NCBI RefSeq assembly: GCF_000715075.1
Contig: NC_134084.1
Location: 101,598,411 to 101,662,410 of the forward strand
From: Nicotiana tabacum
Taxonomy: Eukaryota > Streptophyta > Magnoliopsida > Solanales > Solanaceae
Direction of reading: 5' to 3'
Length of the DNA stretch: 64,000 bases
Each line of letters opens with the position of its first letter. Positions within the stretch are counted from its first letter, which is position 1. The notes below the pieces were generated by a model. That model made no database searches. It saw only the letters and a program-made list of their open reading frames with translations, and was not told the DNA's origin. A program made the position numbers and the translations under genes. Below, one piece after another: positions 44,231 through 56,233 of the stretch.

Positions 44231-45695
44231 TTTAAAGGAAGGTCTTCCAATCAAATCATGAAATACGGAATCCAGAATCAATCAAAGAGAAAGTCATGAT
44301 TCAGTGTTCAGCATAAAAATAGAGTAAGATAAGAATAACCAGACATAGCACACATGAAGGTTAAACAACACTAATAAAAAAAAGCAAGTCTTGAAAAGTC
44401 AAGATGGACACAAGCACATAGAAGTGATATAAGTTAGGCTAAAAACTTAGTAGGAACATATTCAATGCAAGATAGTCACAGAAACTCAAACAATAAATGA
44501 TCAATCATGATAATACACAAAACCAAACGAAGAAACCTAGAAAATTAGGGCTTTCAATATAGACGAGTTGAAGAGGTAGTAAAATCATAGAATCAGTCAA
44601 AAATATGCAAGAAATAGAAGTTTAAACACAAAGAATCAGTTAAACAAAATTTTAAAAGAAGTTCTGAAACCCTAATTTATTTGAAGAAGGTGAAAAACAC
44701 TTGAAATCAATGATTATTGCAAAAGAGTTCCAAGGACAATGTAAAACATTAAAGAAAAAACTCAAATCGTCTAGAATCCCAAGGATCGTAACAGATACAG
44801 CATGATTTTTGCTCGAAATCACACTGGAGTAGCCAAGAACAGGCAAGTGATGAACCCTAGATGTGAGTCGGCATGGCCCTGGAAGACCTTAGAGAAGGCA
44901 GGCGTGGAATGAGAGAAGCCATTGGAGGCTTAGGAGATTATGAGAGGTCACCGGAGAAGACCGGAGAAGAGAGGTCGGCGATTGAAGGGCTAGGGTTTGG
45001 TTGAGAGTTACTGAGAGAAGAGAGGATCTTAGGGCGGCAGATTTGGAAAAATGGTTAGGGTTGTGGGGTCGTTTAGAATAAAAAAGGCAAGAACGAACGA
45101 GGGTCGTTGATCTTTTAGATCAACAGCCAGGATTTGATAGGGTTTGGGTCGAGTAAGGGTAATTAGGGTCTGGGTCGGGTATTTAATCGGAAATTAGGTT
45201 GGGGTGTTGGGTTCAATTAAGGCTAAAATTGAAATGCAATTTGGCTAGATTTTAAATAGCCAATTTATCCCCATATAATTTATAATAAATAATAGATAAT
45301 TTCTAAAAAATTACTTCATGTACTAAAATGATTTAAAATGGATATTCAACATTTTAAAATGTAGAGGATCGATTTTATGCATATAAATGTAATTATACAT
45401 TAATAAGGCTAATATTGCAATTATATGCAAATTAACTTTAAAAATGCATTAAAAATATTCTAACAATTTTTTGGCATAACTATAGAATTTAGATGACTAA
45501 ATTACCACAATAATAATTTGAGGGGTAATTATCGGGGATTTTATGAGTAAAAGGGCAGAAATAAATCAATTTAAAATCTGTAAAATTATAGAAAAAAATA
45601 TAAAAACCTTGTGCATGCTTATATATGCATATATATGCTATTTTTAAAGTATTTATGCATATTAAAAATATATAGGGAAAAATTGGGTATCAACA
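44231..45695 (-). mobile_element. TatA 5' LTR, distal (U3) portion
   Basis: Sense start TGTTGATACCC at 45695. AT-rich U3 with ATGCATATAT repeats near 45610-45660; no gene. Continues at 10551. Confidence 0.8.
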
Positions 45696-45981
45696 GTTCT
45701 ATGTTTCTATGCTCAGGAAGTATCACGGCGATCCATCTAATGTGTTAGATTTCAACTCAATCCAATTGGACAGGGACTTGTCTTATGTTGAGGAGCCGGT
45801 GACCATTTTGGACAGGCAGGTTCGAAAGTCAAGGTCGAAGAACATTGCTTCAGTGAAGGTTCAATGGAGGGGCCAGCCAGTCGAGGAGGCGACTTAGGAG
45901 ACCAAACATGATATGTGCAACCGCTATCCTCATCTTTCCACCACTTCAGGTATGTCTCTATGCTCGTTCGAGGATGAATAA
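45696..45981 (+). pseudogene. TekD integrase C-terminus with chromodomain
   Basis: Frame reads VSMLRKYHGDPSNVLDF, then YVEEPVTILDRQVRKSRSKN and VKVQWRGQPVEEAT, typical of the chromodomain of Tekay/Del integrases, which is thought to steer insertion into heterochromatin. TAG at 45895-45897 replaces the Trp expected after EEAT. The frame then continues to its usual end (CSFEDE, TAA 45979-45981). The 5' side is cut at 45695/45696 by TatA. Confidence 0.85.
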
Positions 45982-45990
45982 TTATTTTAA

Positions 45991-46000
45991 GAGGGGAGGA
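45991..46000 (+). promoter_or_regulatory. TekD polypurine tract
   Basis: GAGGGGAGGA lies directly before the LTR start TGTAACGACC. Confidence 0.8.
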
Positions 46001-46710
46001 TGTAACGACCCAGTCGGTCGTTTTGAGAGTATAAGCCCGGATCCCCTACTTATTGCTCCCTATGTTTCATTTTATCCTTACTTGGCTTGTCGGGGTGATT
46101 GGTGTCGGGTTCGGGTGAATTTCGGAGTGGAATGGGACATAGTCCTTAAGTGTGAAGTTTGGGTTGTAAGAGTTGACTGTAGTTTGACATGTGTGAAGAC
46201 AACTCCGGAATGGAGTTTCGTCGGTCTCAATAGCTCTGTATGGTGATTTGTCTTAGGAGCTTCGAATATTGATTTGGAGATCCGTAGATCATTTCGGCGA
46301 TATTTGACGAAAGTTGGAAATTTGAAGATTTTTGAAAAGTTTGACCTGGAGTGAACTTCTTGATATAGGGGTCGAATTCCGATTCCAGAAGATGGAGTAG
46401 GTCCATAATGGCAAGTGTGACTTGTGTGCAAATTTTGAGGTCAATCGGACTTGATAGGATAAGTTTCGGCATCGGATGTAGAAGTTAGAAGTTTAAAAGT
46501 TCATTAAGCTTGAATTAGAGCACGATTCATTTTTTTTATAATTGTTTAGTGTGATTGGAAGGCTCGACTAAGTTTGTATGACGTTTTAGGGCTTCTTGGT
46601 ATATTTGGTTGAGATCTCGGGAGCCTCGGGTGTGATTTGGATCATGTTCGAAACATTTCAGGACTTGTTGGATTGCCGAAAATCACTGATGCTTTTGATT
46701 CTGGTTTCCT

Positions 46711-46996
46711 TCAATGCGTTCGTGAGAGGCTTCTCGCGTTCACGAAGGGATTCTGGGTGGTAGGTGAAGAATGTTCTTCGCCTTCACATATGGTCCCACA
46801 CGTTCACGAAGAAGAGTGGCAGAGGGGTGGACCTAATGCTTTAATCCTACGAGTTCGCGGGTGAACCTCCGCATTCGCGAAGGCCTGGGGGCAGTGTTCA
46901 CCTCGTTCGCGATTGGAGCCTTGTGTTTGTGTAAGAGGGTATTTTGGCCATTAGCTTTTTTTCTTCATAAATGTGAGGCAATTTCTGCGTTCGCGA
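46711..46996 (+). repeat. CpG-rich degenerate palindromic array in TekD LTR
   Basis: Scattered copies of GTTCGCG, TTCGCGAAG and CGCGTTCACGAAGG-like motifs in otherwise AT-rich DNA, ending at a TATA-like box. Confidence 0.65.
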
Positions 46997-47890
46997 AGAA
47001 GGAAACACCTGAGCAGATTTAAATGTTCAAAATTGAGCATTTATGTCATTTTTCACCATTTGGACTTGAGAGCTCAGATTCAGGCAATTCTTGGAGAGAT
47101 TTTCATGTAGGTGTTTGGGCTAAATAGTTCTTACCTAGTTTTGGTTAATTTATATGATTATATATTTAATTTCATTATTAAATTAGTGATTTGGGGTTGA
47201 AAATTGGGGGGGGGGGAAGAGAAGAAAGTTCTTAGGCCGAGTTTTGAGGTTTTGATCGAGGTTTTGGTATCGGATTTAAGCAATTTTGGTATGGGTGGAC
47301 ACGTAGTTGAACGGGTGTTCGGATTTGATGACTTTAACCCGATTCCAAGACGTGGGCCCAGGACGACTTTTTGGGGCGATTTTCTAATTTCTTGTTAAAG
47401 TCTTGATTTCATTGATTAAATTAGTTTCTTATAGTTATATTTATAGTATGAAATTGCTTTTGGCTAGATTTAGGCCATTCGAAGTCGGAAAGTTGAGGGA
47501 AAGGCATTCGTATTGCCTGGTTGAGCTTGGTTTGAGGTAATGACTTGTCTAACCTTGTGTGGGAGAAATCCCCTTAGGATTTGGTACTATTGTAACCATT
47601 TGTGATATGTGGGTGTCGTGTACGTAAGGTGATAAGTGCGTATACGGGAAAAATGTAGAAAATCCGGTCTTTGCTAAGTAGTATCCTGTTTATATCTTAA
47701 ATGAGTTATTCCAGCATATGTAATTATCATGTTTAGCCTAAGATCGCATGTCTACGTGTCTTAGTTCTTACTTGAAATCTATGTAACATGCTTAGTTTTA
47801 TTCCTGTTTCCTTGATTTTTCATTTAGTCTGTAACTGTAGGCTTCCTTGTTGTGAATTAGTTTCTCCATCTGTTACGAGTTGTGTATTTA

Positions 47891-48090
47891 CTTTTGGGAC
47901 TACGAGGCGGTACCTCAGGAGCTCCCCTATTCCATATTTATTTTTGGGACTATGAGGCGGTACCTCAGGAGCTCCCCTATTGCATATTTACTTTTGGGAC
48001 TATGAGGCGGTACCTCAGGAGATCCCCTATTGAGTATTTACTTTTGGGACTACGAGGCGGTACCTCAGAAGCGCCTCTGTTGCTTACCCC
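47891..48090 (+). repeat. 4 x 50 bp tandem repeat in TekD LTR
   Basis: Units start with CTTTTGGGACTACGAGGCGG at 47891, 47941, 47991 and 48041; about 90 percent identical by eye. Confidence 0.85.
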
Positions 48091-48692
48091 TATGTGATGT
48101 GTTGTTACCTTACTATAATTTCTCATTGTTAAATTCTCGGTCTTTTTATCATATTACTATATTTTCTGCCTTGTTTCCTTTTTATTCTAGTAGGGCCCTG
48201 ACTTGACCTCAACACTACTCTACCGAGGTTAGGCTTGGCACTTACTGGATACTGTTGTGGTGTAATCATACTATACTTCTGCATATATTTTGTGTGCAAA
48301 CCCAGGTACATCCTACCAGCCCCAATATTAGTAGATTACGTGCTACTTCTTGCAGACTTCAAGGTATATCTGCTACTGTTTGCAAACCTTAGAGTCCCCC
48401 TCTATCCTTACTATGTTGTCTTTTCTTTATTCTCTTAGATGCTGATGTATAGAGATAGTTAGTACATTCCTTAGATCTTGTGGCTTGTGACTACCGGGTT
48501 TGGGAATTGTTTACACTCTAAGTTGTGGATTTTTACTTGTACATGCCGAGTGGCAGTTTTCAGTTATATATTATCTGTTAAATATTGAGTTTTAGTCGTA
48601 TTTCAATTCTTTCCGAAAATTATTAGGCTTACCTAGTCTTAGAGACTAGGTGTCGTCACGACATCCTATGGAGGAAAATTGTGGTTGTGACA

Positions 48693-48949
48693 ATTTTAGG
48701 ATCTGAGCATGAAGTTTGTAAGCATGTCATGTTATTAAAGTCCGCATTATTAATACTGAAAGAAAAAGATAAAAAATAGAAAACATAGAAAAAGAAAAAG
48801 AGACACCTATGAATGATGAAATATTGATTTCATTAAATTGAATTGAAAGATAGAAGGGTTTACACCAGAATTTAAAGACAGTAAAGTAAAAACATTCGAG
48901 TTACACCCTGAAATAACCTGTAATGTAGAAATGATAGCAAGACCGAACT
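48693..48949 (-). other. TatE intron-like region after gag-pro
   Basis: AT-rich sequence homologous to TatB 17140-17430. In sense it starts with the donor-like CCGGTAGT at 48952-48949, with the stop codon TAG inside the donor, as in OgreC. Confidence 0.5.
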
Positions 48950-51900
48950 ACCGGGATTCCCTCCTGACGAGGAACGGGGTATCCTCCCAGTTCTGGAGCT
49001 TGAAATTAGGTCCCATGTATTGCAACTCAGCACAACTAGTGCCTTCTCCCAGCTGGAGCATGTCGGATTCATATAACATTTGTTTCAGAGCTCCGCAGAT
49101 ATCATCAATTTCTTCAGTTGTGAAGGCCTCTTCTTCCTGCACATACTAGTGTTAGACAAATGATCGGGAGAGATGCGGGATGGGATGTGACAGGACCCAC
49201 CCATTTTCTTTTCATTTTCTAGCCCATGTTTTGTCTGCCGATGTAACTCGAAAACCCAAACCAAAAGGCTTCTCATTCACGACCGGGGAAATTGGCTCAA
49301 TACTGCCCTGCAGGGATGACCCGCGCCCCTTTCCATGTTTATACCCAATTTTGGTCATTTGGGTGGCAACCATAATTTAATCATTGGACAAACAAGGTTG
49401 AGGTAGTGGGGCCCCCTCTTCAAACTGGTCAGCGACCACAATTTTAGAAGCTTGATACACGATGTGCTCACTGCCCTCCCAGACTTCAAGACACGGGATT
49501 GAGGGGTCCCGATAAATAGGTTGCTCGTCTTCTCTATGGACAATGATTTATTGGTTGTCATACTCAAACTTGACCATCTGATCGAGAGTGGACGGAACAG
49601 CTCCGGCGGCATTAATCCATGGTTTGCCGAGATGAAACTTTTACGAGGTTTCCATGTCCACGAACTGGAAGGTCACCTCAAATTCCACAGGGCCAACAGT
49701 TAAGACTAGATCAATTTCTCTGATTGTATCCCTCTTAACCCTATCGAAAGCTCGTACACAGACATTGTTGGCCCAAATTCTTTCTGTACCGATTTCCATC
49801 CTCTAAAGGCGTTGAGAGGGGACAAATATCTACTCCAGACCCACCATCCAGCATCAACCTTTTCATATAGTAGCCCTTGGATTTAATAGTCGGTGGAGGG
49901 CTTTGTTGTGGGCAGCTCCCTCTACAGGCAAATCATCATGGCTAAATGAGATCTTATTGACCTCGAAAAAACTCTCGTCCATTATTTCTCATTGTGCAAC
50001 AGTAGTTTCATTTAGGACATAAGCTTCGTGCAAAGTTTTGAGTAGCACCTTTCGGTGTTCATCTAAACTCATCAATAGAGATAGAAGTGAGATCTGGGAG
50101 GGAGTTTTTCAGAGTTGATAAATTATTGAGTACTCCGAAGTTTTCATTTTCTTAAAGAATTCTTCTACTTCTTCATTGCTCACAGGTTTCTTGGGTGGCA
50201 TCTGGTTGTCCCTCTTTTGTTTGGATTTCCTTAGGTCATCTAGGGTATGGTACCTCCCAGACCGAGTCATCTCATTTACTTCCCCTACAATTTCTTTCCC
50301 CTTGTAAGTAACCAAGGTTCTATTGTAGTTCCAAGGGACTCTTGTAGGATCTTTCATTGGACTCTGTGGTGCAGGACTGATAACCACGGGCTCAGTCAGC
50401 CTTGGTGATATTATCGTCCCCCCGCGCCACATGTGTTCCCTTCGGTACGTACAACCTTGGCACGTTCAATGTAACTTTCCTTTCATCAAACTTCTTTGGA
50501 GCGTTGAGGACAATATATTCTTTCCTCGAGGCTTTGGAACATAAAGAACCAAATTATTGGCAGGTTCCAGCTCAGCTTTTGTTTCAATGGCCCGAGGGAC
50601 CGGAGCTATTTTCTTTTCAGTTTTTGCCCGTTTTGCTGTTGCTTTAGGTTTTGCCTCCAAACTAGCGATGGCAACAATGGCCTTTAGCGCCGGGTCAAAT
50701 TCTTTGTCATCACATATCATACCACTAACTGTCCCATTATTGTGAGCACGCAATGAATTATTGGTCACATTGGGAGCCCCCTCATCCTCAGCACAATTCG
50801 TTTAGCTTCAATCAAGTCTTCAACTGCCCTCTTGAGGGTCTAGCAATCTTCTGTATCATGTCCTACCACCCCTGAGTGGTATGCCCATCTGGCATCAGCT
50901 CAGTATGTTAGAGACTCGGGACTTAGCCTATTTAGAGGCACAGATTGTAGTAAACCCAATTGAGTCAAATTTTGGAAAAAATTCGAGTGTGATTCACCTT
51001 TGGGGGTAAAGTGGTTTCCTCTAAGGGGCTCTCTGGGACGTGGATTATACTGGGGTGAATTTTGTGGTGGGCGAAGATTATATGGAGTTTGGTAAGGACG
51101 ATTATTTTTAGGAGGTGGAGCTCGATTTTGATTGTAATTTTGCTAGGGCCGTGCGTAGGGCTGTGCATTCATCACCACATAGAAAGGTGGTGCCACGGCG
51201 TATGCAGCGTCATAGTGCGGGTAGTAATGTTGTGGGGTTTGGGGTGGCATATAATATTGGTTAAATGATCTGTGAGACCCCCTTGGGCTTCATCATGGCC
51301 CCTTCTTCTCTCTTTTTCTGATTGGCTAGACCCTCCCCCCCCTTTCCCTGAGCCATTTTGGATGGCTTGCAATGTAGATTTAAGGCCTGCCTAACTCAAT
51401 ATCCATCTTTTTTTCAACCCATTTCCAACCATTTCCCCAATTTATATGGCTTCAGCGAATGGATTTCCCATGGCAAGAAAACTGTGACCATATCTGTCTC
51501 ATCCATTGGAGGCTTCCCACTGGCAGCCCGCTGGCGTCCCTTAACAGCATACTCAGGGAAACTTTTGGAGGATTTCTTTTGCATATTAGATAAGGAGTTT
51601 CTATCTGGAGCAATATTCATATTGTATTGAAACTGGCAGACGAAATCTCTAGAAAGGTCATTCCATACGTGCTAGTGAGTGATTTCCTGGTCCATGTACC
51701 ATTCAGAGGCAATTCCTACTAGACTCTCTCCAAAGTATGCCATTAAAAGTTCCTCTTTTCCACCAACACCTCTTAGTTGGTTGCAGTACCCTTTCAAATA
51801 AGTGATCGGGTCTCCGTGCGCATCATACCTTTTGAATTTTGGCGTTTTGAAACCAGCTGCAAATGAGCATGTGGAAACATGCACAAGTCGGAGTAGGAGA

Positions 51901-52537
51901 CACTCTTTTGGCCACCCAGGCCCTGCATGTTCCATAAACTCTTCTCCAGGCTTTTCATTTTTTGAGCCATTTCTTCCTGCTCGGATTTTTGACTATTTTT
52001 TCCGGTTTAGTCGGAAACTCATACTGTGGATGTTGAGTATATGAGACCGGAATGACGTAGGTCATATCCTGTTGATGTTGTGGGCCCTAGAATGTGAAAG
52101 TTAGAGGTTCAAAACACATCCTGGGCATAGTTGGCTACGCCGCGATGAAGACAGGCACTGCGGAGAATAATTCTGGAGGTGCCCTTGAAACCGACGCTTG
52201 GGGGCGAACCACAAAAGGCATGCCAGGACCGTTAGACGATATTAGATTGTACCCACATGGGATGAATGGGTCTGACATAGGGACATTGGTAGTCCACCCA
52301 ACTTTGGAATCAAATCAGGGAACCCAGGAATTGCACTCGACAGTTCCCTACCATTAGACCAGGCCTCACATATTCTATCATGCGGAGACGCAAAATCCTA
52401 TTCTCTTCAGCAATTGTTGATTCTGGTTGTAGAATAGACGATTCCAGGCTATCCTCAGGATCGATAATTAGTAAATGACTTTCGAATGTCATAGGAACCT
52501 TGCCTTTAGATCTTGTGAAGTATGGATGGGAAGCCAT
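48950..52537 (-). pseudogene. TatE gag-protease-G-patch
   Basis: ATG 52537 (MASHPYFTRSKGKVPMTFES). Pieces in sense: Gag core (FKTPKFKRYDAHGDPITYLK, FGESLVGIASEWY, 51935-51672), knuckle-like AYHSGVVGHDTEDC near 50890-50848 with the first Cys lost, MTRSGRYHTLDDLR and KTPSQISLLSLL (50290-50070), a protease active site LMLDGGSGVDICPL in a shifted frame (about 49850-49810), [20 protein letters not shown] (49620), G-patch (KIGYKHGKGRGSSLQGS ... FGLGF, 49370-49240) and the final ELQYMGPNFKLQNWEDT (49070-48960). Numerous stops and shifts. The domain order equals that of OgreC. Confidence 0.8.
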
Positions 52538-53299
52538 ATTACTACCAAAACCAACCACCTGAATAGAACCTGGCTAATTTGCACAAACAACAACCTTGTT
52601 AGTTTTCAAACATTTAACAAATAGGAAATCACACGTTGGGATGCAATGCACCTAAAAAGTTAAATGCTTCCACCATGTATTTGTAACGGTCGCATGTTTC
52701 ATCACGGGTTTTAAATTTCTGTACTCTTTTCTTCTATTTCTCAATCTCTTTGTTGGTTTCACTGCTCTCTTTATTTTTTGATCTCATCACTCTTGATTTT
52801 TCCCTTCCTATTTTGTCACTCTTTATTTTCTTTTCTTTTTATTTGTTTTTCTCTCTTTTTGTTAATTTTTTACTCAGTTTTGTTTATGGTTATGATCGTA
52901 TCCGATGGGGATTGCCTACATATTATGACACTCTATGAATCAAACCATTACGTTGTTCAGGCAAATGAATGTAAAATGAAAGCAATGAAATTTTGGGGTT
53001 TTCAATATTTCATTAATTAAATCTCTTTGGGCTTTTCATTACAAATACTTGAAAACATCGACAACCGACTTTAAAAGGAAAAGAACAGACTCAAAGAAAA
53101 ATAACAACAGACTCGAAATGGACAAAGACAAATAGAATAGAGGCAAGAAAAGTAAACTACAGACTCGTTAATCGAAATGACTGATACAATTTAAAAGGCA
53201 GATGACTCTCAATCTCTAATCCCGAGTGCTAGGTGACATCAGTCGGTCACGGCGTGGGTCCGCCTGTTAGCTAATTATGAAGGAACTCTAGGTCGGACA
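52538..53299 (-). other. TatE spacer between ORF1 and gag
   Basis: Contains the boundary hairpin (52888-52958) and, downstream in sense, a purine tract (52870-52740), the same order as OgreC 29315-29405. No gene. Confidence 0.65.
52888..52958 (-). promoter_or_regulatory. Recurrent hairpin motif, TatE ORF1-gag copy (decayed)
   Basis: Sense GAACAACG, TTTGATTC, weak inner stem, ATATGTAGGC, GATCATAACC. Stems are partly lost, consistent with element age. Confidence 0.5.
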
Positions 53300-55244
53300 T
53301 GACCTAGCGAGCAAAAGAAAACACTGAAGCAAAGAACATAGCTCTAGTCATATCCTCACATTCATTGTATTTCATCATAGTGTAGTCGGCTATTTCTTTG
53401 ATTCTAAGCATGAAAGCATTCCGTTCTTGGAGCAACCATGTAATTTGTTGTTATTGGGCTTCCACTACTTATATGGCCCTATTGTTCTGATTTTGCAAAT
53501 TCAACACATTCCCTTCCAACTTGTTAATCTATGCATATCAATGTTCCCTCTCCATCTTGAAGTATTTTATTTATTGACCCATTTCATTTTCAAGAGCGAC
53601 CAAATCATTCCTTAAAAACGTGACCTCTTTTCCATAATTTTGCTTTGCTTAGAGGGATAACTTCGTGCGTTCTTCCGCATCTTTCCCTAACTGGACCGTC
53701 CTACTCGAGATTTTGCTAAAGATTTTTCGGCCTTTGTTAGATTGGCCGCATGGCCGTACAATGTTTGCTCAAGTTGTCCATGATTCTTTGGTCTCTTTCA
53801 CTTCTTACATGCGTCTCAGCGGCTAATCTCATTTTCCAGAGTTGGGCTCAGAGGGCTTCATTTTCTTGAGCTAACCTTTTCTTCTCTCCCTCATCTTCGA
53901 CGGCTTGAAAATCACTCTTAAATTTAATGGCTCTCACCTGATTCTCTAATTTGTTGATGGTGGATTAGTATTCTTTCTCTTTGACTACCCAAGCCCACTA
54001 CACTTGCGTTGTCTCAATAAACTCCTGGACATGGGGCCTCCTAGACGGCCTTCCGGATCCGTCTTTCACTTTGACTCTTTTTCCATACCAAGCAACATAC
54101 CCAAGTTCAACCTCGCCTTTAGACAAATCATGTAGTCGGGTGTTTGACCCCAAATATTGGCACTCGCTCCAAATTTGACGGACCACATTTTGGGAAATTG
54201 AGCATTAGAGCGGATTTCAACCACGTGAATATTTGGGAACTATCTGGCACCTTCCCAACTATCTCAAAACCCGGTACGGGGCTTATGGATGGATAGTATA
54301 GAGACCTATCAAAAGGAAGTAGGGACCAGTGGTCGGCATATGAACAATCTCATCGACAGGAAGCCAAACCAATGTCCATTTTATCTGATCCGCGGTCAAA
54401 GAACGAAGATGTGTAATCCAATCCCTGAATCCCTCTGGCATTACGAATCCAGTCACCCGTGTACCAAATTCCTCGATGCAGTTTTTCATTGTAGAACCAT
54501 AATTCATGTATCTAGGAGGGTGAGAAAAGTGCTCGATGATCCACATCTATAGTAGCAAATTACACCCCTCAAAAAACTTGGTTCCAGCCTTAAAGAAGGT
54601 TAAGGCTTAGAATATATCTGATACAATCATAGGTGCGAGGGAGCTTTTTACTTGAGTAGTCAAAATATGGGCAACTCCGACTAGACGCGGGTCAATGTGC
54701 CCATCCTTCTTTGGAAATACCAAAATGCCTAAAAAGGCCACTATGAAAGTAAAACATCTATGCACCTCCCACTTTGACTGTTACCTTTACGCAGAGTCCA
54801 CATTTTGCATTCTCGAATCCCCTTCGATGCCCGTATCACTGGTATAGAAAATGAAGAGTGCAAACGCCACCTGCCAAACTTTCTGTCTATATCTGCCTAT
54901 TTATTTTCAATAAATCTAGAAACTTGTGGGCAGTGACGGTCCTTGGAGATGCCAGATATTTGTGCCTCAATCCATATGTATTCATGGCATAGCCTGCTAT
55001 TTCTTCTAGAGTGGGTGTGAGCTCAAAATCCGAGAAATGGAAAACATTGTGGGTTGGGTCCCAAAATCGCACTAGTGTCTATGTCAAATCACTCTTAGGC
55101 TGAAAACTTTGACAATCCGGTGAGCGACCCCAACTATTGATTGACTCAATCTCATCCTTGTTTTCCCAAATCTTCCCACCACGTGTGGAGTGCCAATGGG
55201 ATCTGGTCCACAACTGTCATATGTAAATTTTGAGTGGTGCTCAT
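53300..55244 (-). pseudogene. TatE PMD-like ORF1
   Basis: ATG 55244 is preceded by a GGTCACCCTATTA-like context shared with OgreC ORF1. Recognisable pieces: FWDPTHNVFHFSDFELTPTL and EEIAGYA (55070-54980), RYMNYGSTMKNCIEEF to LTADQIKWTLVWLPVDEIVH (54520-54330), then EVELGYVAWYGKRV (54105-54065), and a Lys/Glu-rich coiled-coil region to about 53300. Many stops. It shows that the PMD-like gene is an inherited component shared by these elements rather than a one-off capture in OgreC. Confidence 0.75.
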
Positions 55245-56228
55245 TCTGCACATTTTAATAGGGTGACCGGGTTAAAACAGATGAAACTTTTTTTAAAACT
55301 GGCCATAAAAGATTAATTTTACAAAAAATAAAATCAAAACAAATACGCTTACTTTTGCAAATACGACCCTTCAGCACTACAGAAGGGAAAATTTTAGGGT
55401 TGTACTTGCTAAGTGGCCTAAAATTTGGGAAAAGGGCCATATGTGGCTATTCTTGCAAAAATGGCCTTCCGACTCCCCCGACATGAGATTTCTAGTTGTT
55501 TGGACAAAATCGTGTCATGTAATTTTATTTTCGATAATTTTACTACATTTTATATTTTTGGTTATTTTTGCAAAAGTGGTGCCGAACCCGATGAAGATCG
55601 TCTACGTATCTCACATTCGTTGAGAATCAGACTCGCGTAGTTTGTAGGTTTTGACAAAACGGGAAAAATATGAGTTTTAGAATTATTGGCTCATTTTGAA
55701 ATGACCTTTCTTGTTTTTAAAAATTCGGCAAAATTTCGGGATTTTTCAAATATCAGGAATTTTGGAAATCGAGTGAATTTTTTCTCTCCTACCTCTCACT
55801 CCTGATTTATTTCTTGATTTTATTTCCCTATCCTAAAAGTCGGTCAACATGCAAGCCAAAACAAACAAATGCACAAGTAGCACATTACATGCATCATGAT
55901 AGTCTTTTAATTTGGGTAAACCTGTTCTAGATAGACCCAACCCCTGTGTTGAGTCCCCAAAGTCTAATGCACATGATGCATATAAGCGTACCTACTAAAA
56001 ATCTGGCATGAGGCTATGTTCTTCTAAGCTTAAACCTTAAAGGTATGAAGTTTTAGACCTGGCTTACTTGAGCAGACAACTCGAGCCGGGGAGGGTGGGC
56101 AACATATTAGGAACTAAAAGGCCATCCGACCTTGTAACTGATCAGATCCTCGTTCTAAAATTAGGGTGGTGACACTGCTAACAAAAAAGAAGCCACGCCA
56201 GCATACGCTTCCCAGAAGATTTAGAAGA
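55245..56228 (-). other. TatE leader, ORF1-proximal part
   Basis: Contains a hairpin motif (55581-55643) and the conserved leader block (55925-56228, continuing past solo LTR F). No gene. Confidence 0.65.
55581..55643 (-). promoter_or_regulatory. Recurrent hairpin motif, TatE leader copy
   Basis: Sense AAACTACG, GTCTGATTC, inner stem TCTCA/TGAGA, TACGTAGAC, GGGTTCGGC. Perfect inner stem with a sequence different from every other copy. Lies about 340 nt upstream of the PMD-like ORF. Confidence 0.62.
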
Positions 56229-56233
56229 CTCAA
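56229..56233. repeat. TSD of solo LTR F, left copy (CTCAA)
   Basis: Identical CTCAA at 59151-59155. TatE leader sequence is continuous when the LTR and one copy are removed. Confidence 0.9.

Larger units (their letters stand above)
1..45695 (-). mobile_element. TatA: Ty3/gypsy Tat-lineage retrotransposon, interrupted by nested TatB and OgreC
   Basis: Minus-strand element whose 3' end lies left of the window. In sense order: 5' LTR (45695 down to 7543, split by TatB), primer site, leader, short coiled-coil ORF, gag, protease, predicted intron, RT, integrase, 3' UTR. The LTR runs TG...CA in the sense direction (TGTTGATACCC to GATAGCA). Its outer edge at 45695 abuts an open chromovirus integrase frame, so TatA inserted into TekD. 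The pol region lacks RNase H domains and the protease and RT active sites are substituted, so the copy is not autonomous. Boundaries on the right are seen directly; the left TSD is outside the window. Confidence 0.85.
45696..48692 (+). mobile_element. TekD: Tekay/Del-type chromovirus, 3' end only
   Basis: Plus-strand Ty3/gypsy chromovirus. The window shows the last 95 codons of pol, a polypurine tract and the complete 3' LTR. The rest lies beyond the left end of TatA, outside the window. It is inserted in TatE, whose sequence resumes at 48693. Confidence 0.85.
46001..48692 (+). mobile_element. TekD 3' LTR (2692 bp)
   Basis: TGTAACGACC to GTTGTGACA. Contains a CpG-rich palindromic region (46711-46996) before a CATAAATG TATA-like box (about 46966-46973), and a 4 x 50 bp repeat (47891-48090). 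Related to the LTRs at 56234 and 61877. Confidence 0.88.

Noticed and set aside
44231..45695. Independent element between TatB and TekD
   Set aside because: The TSD GAAGG and TG...CA ends show it is the distal part of the TatA LTR, continuous with 7543-10551.
46227..46472. Minus-strand ORFs in the TekD LTR
   Set aside because: Inside the LTR, antisense, and with no recognisable protein similarity.
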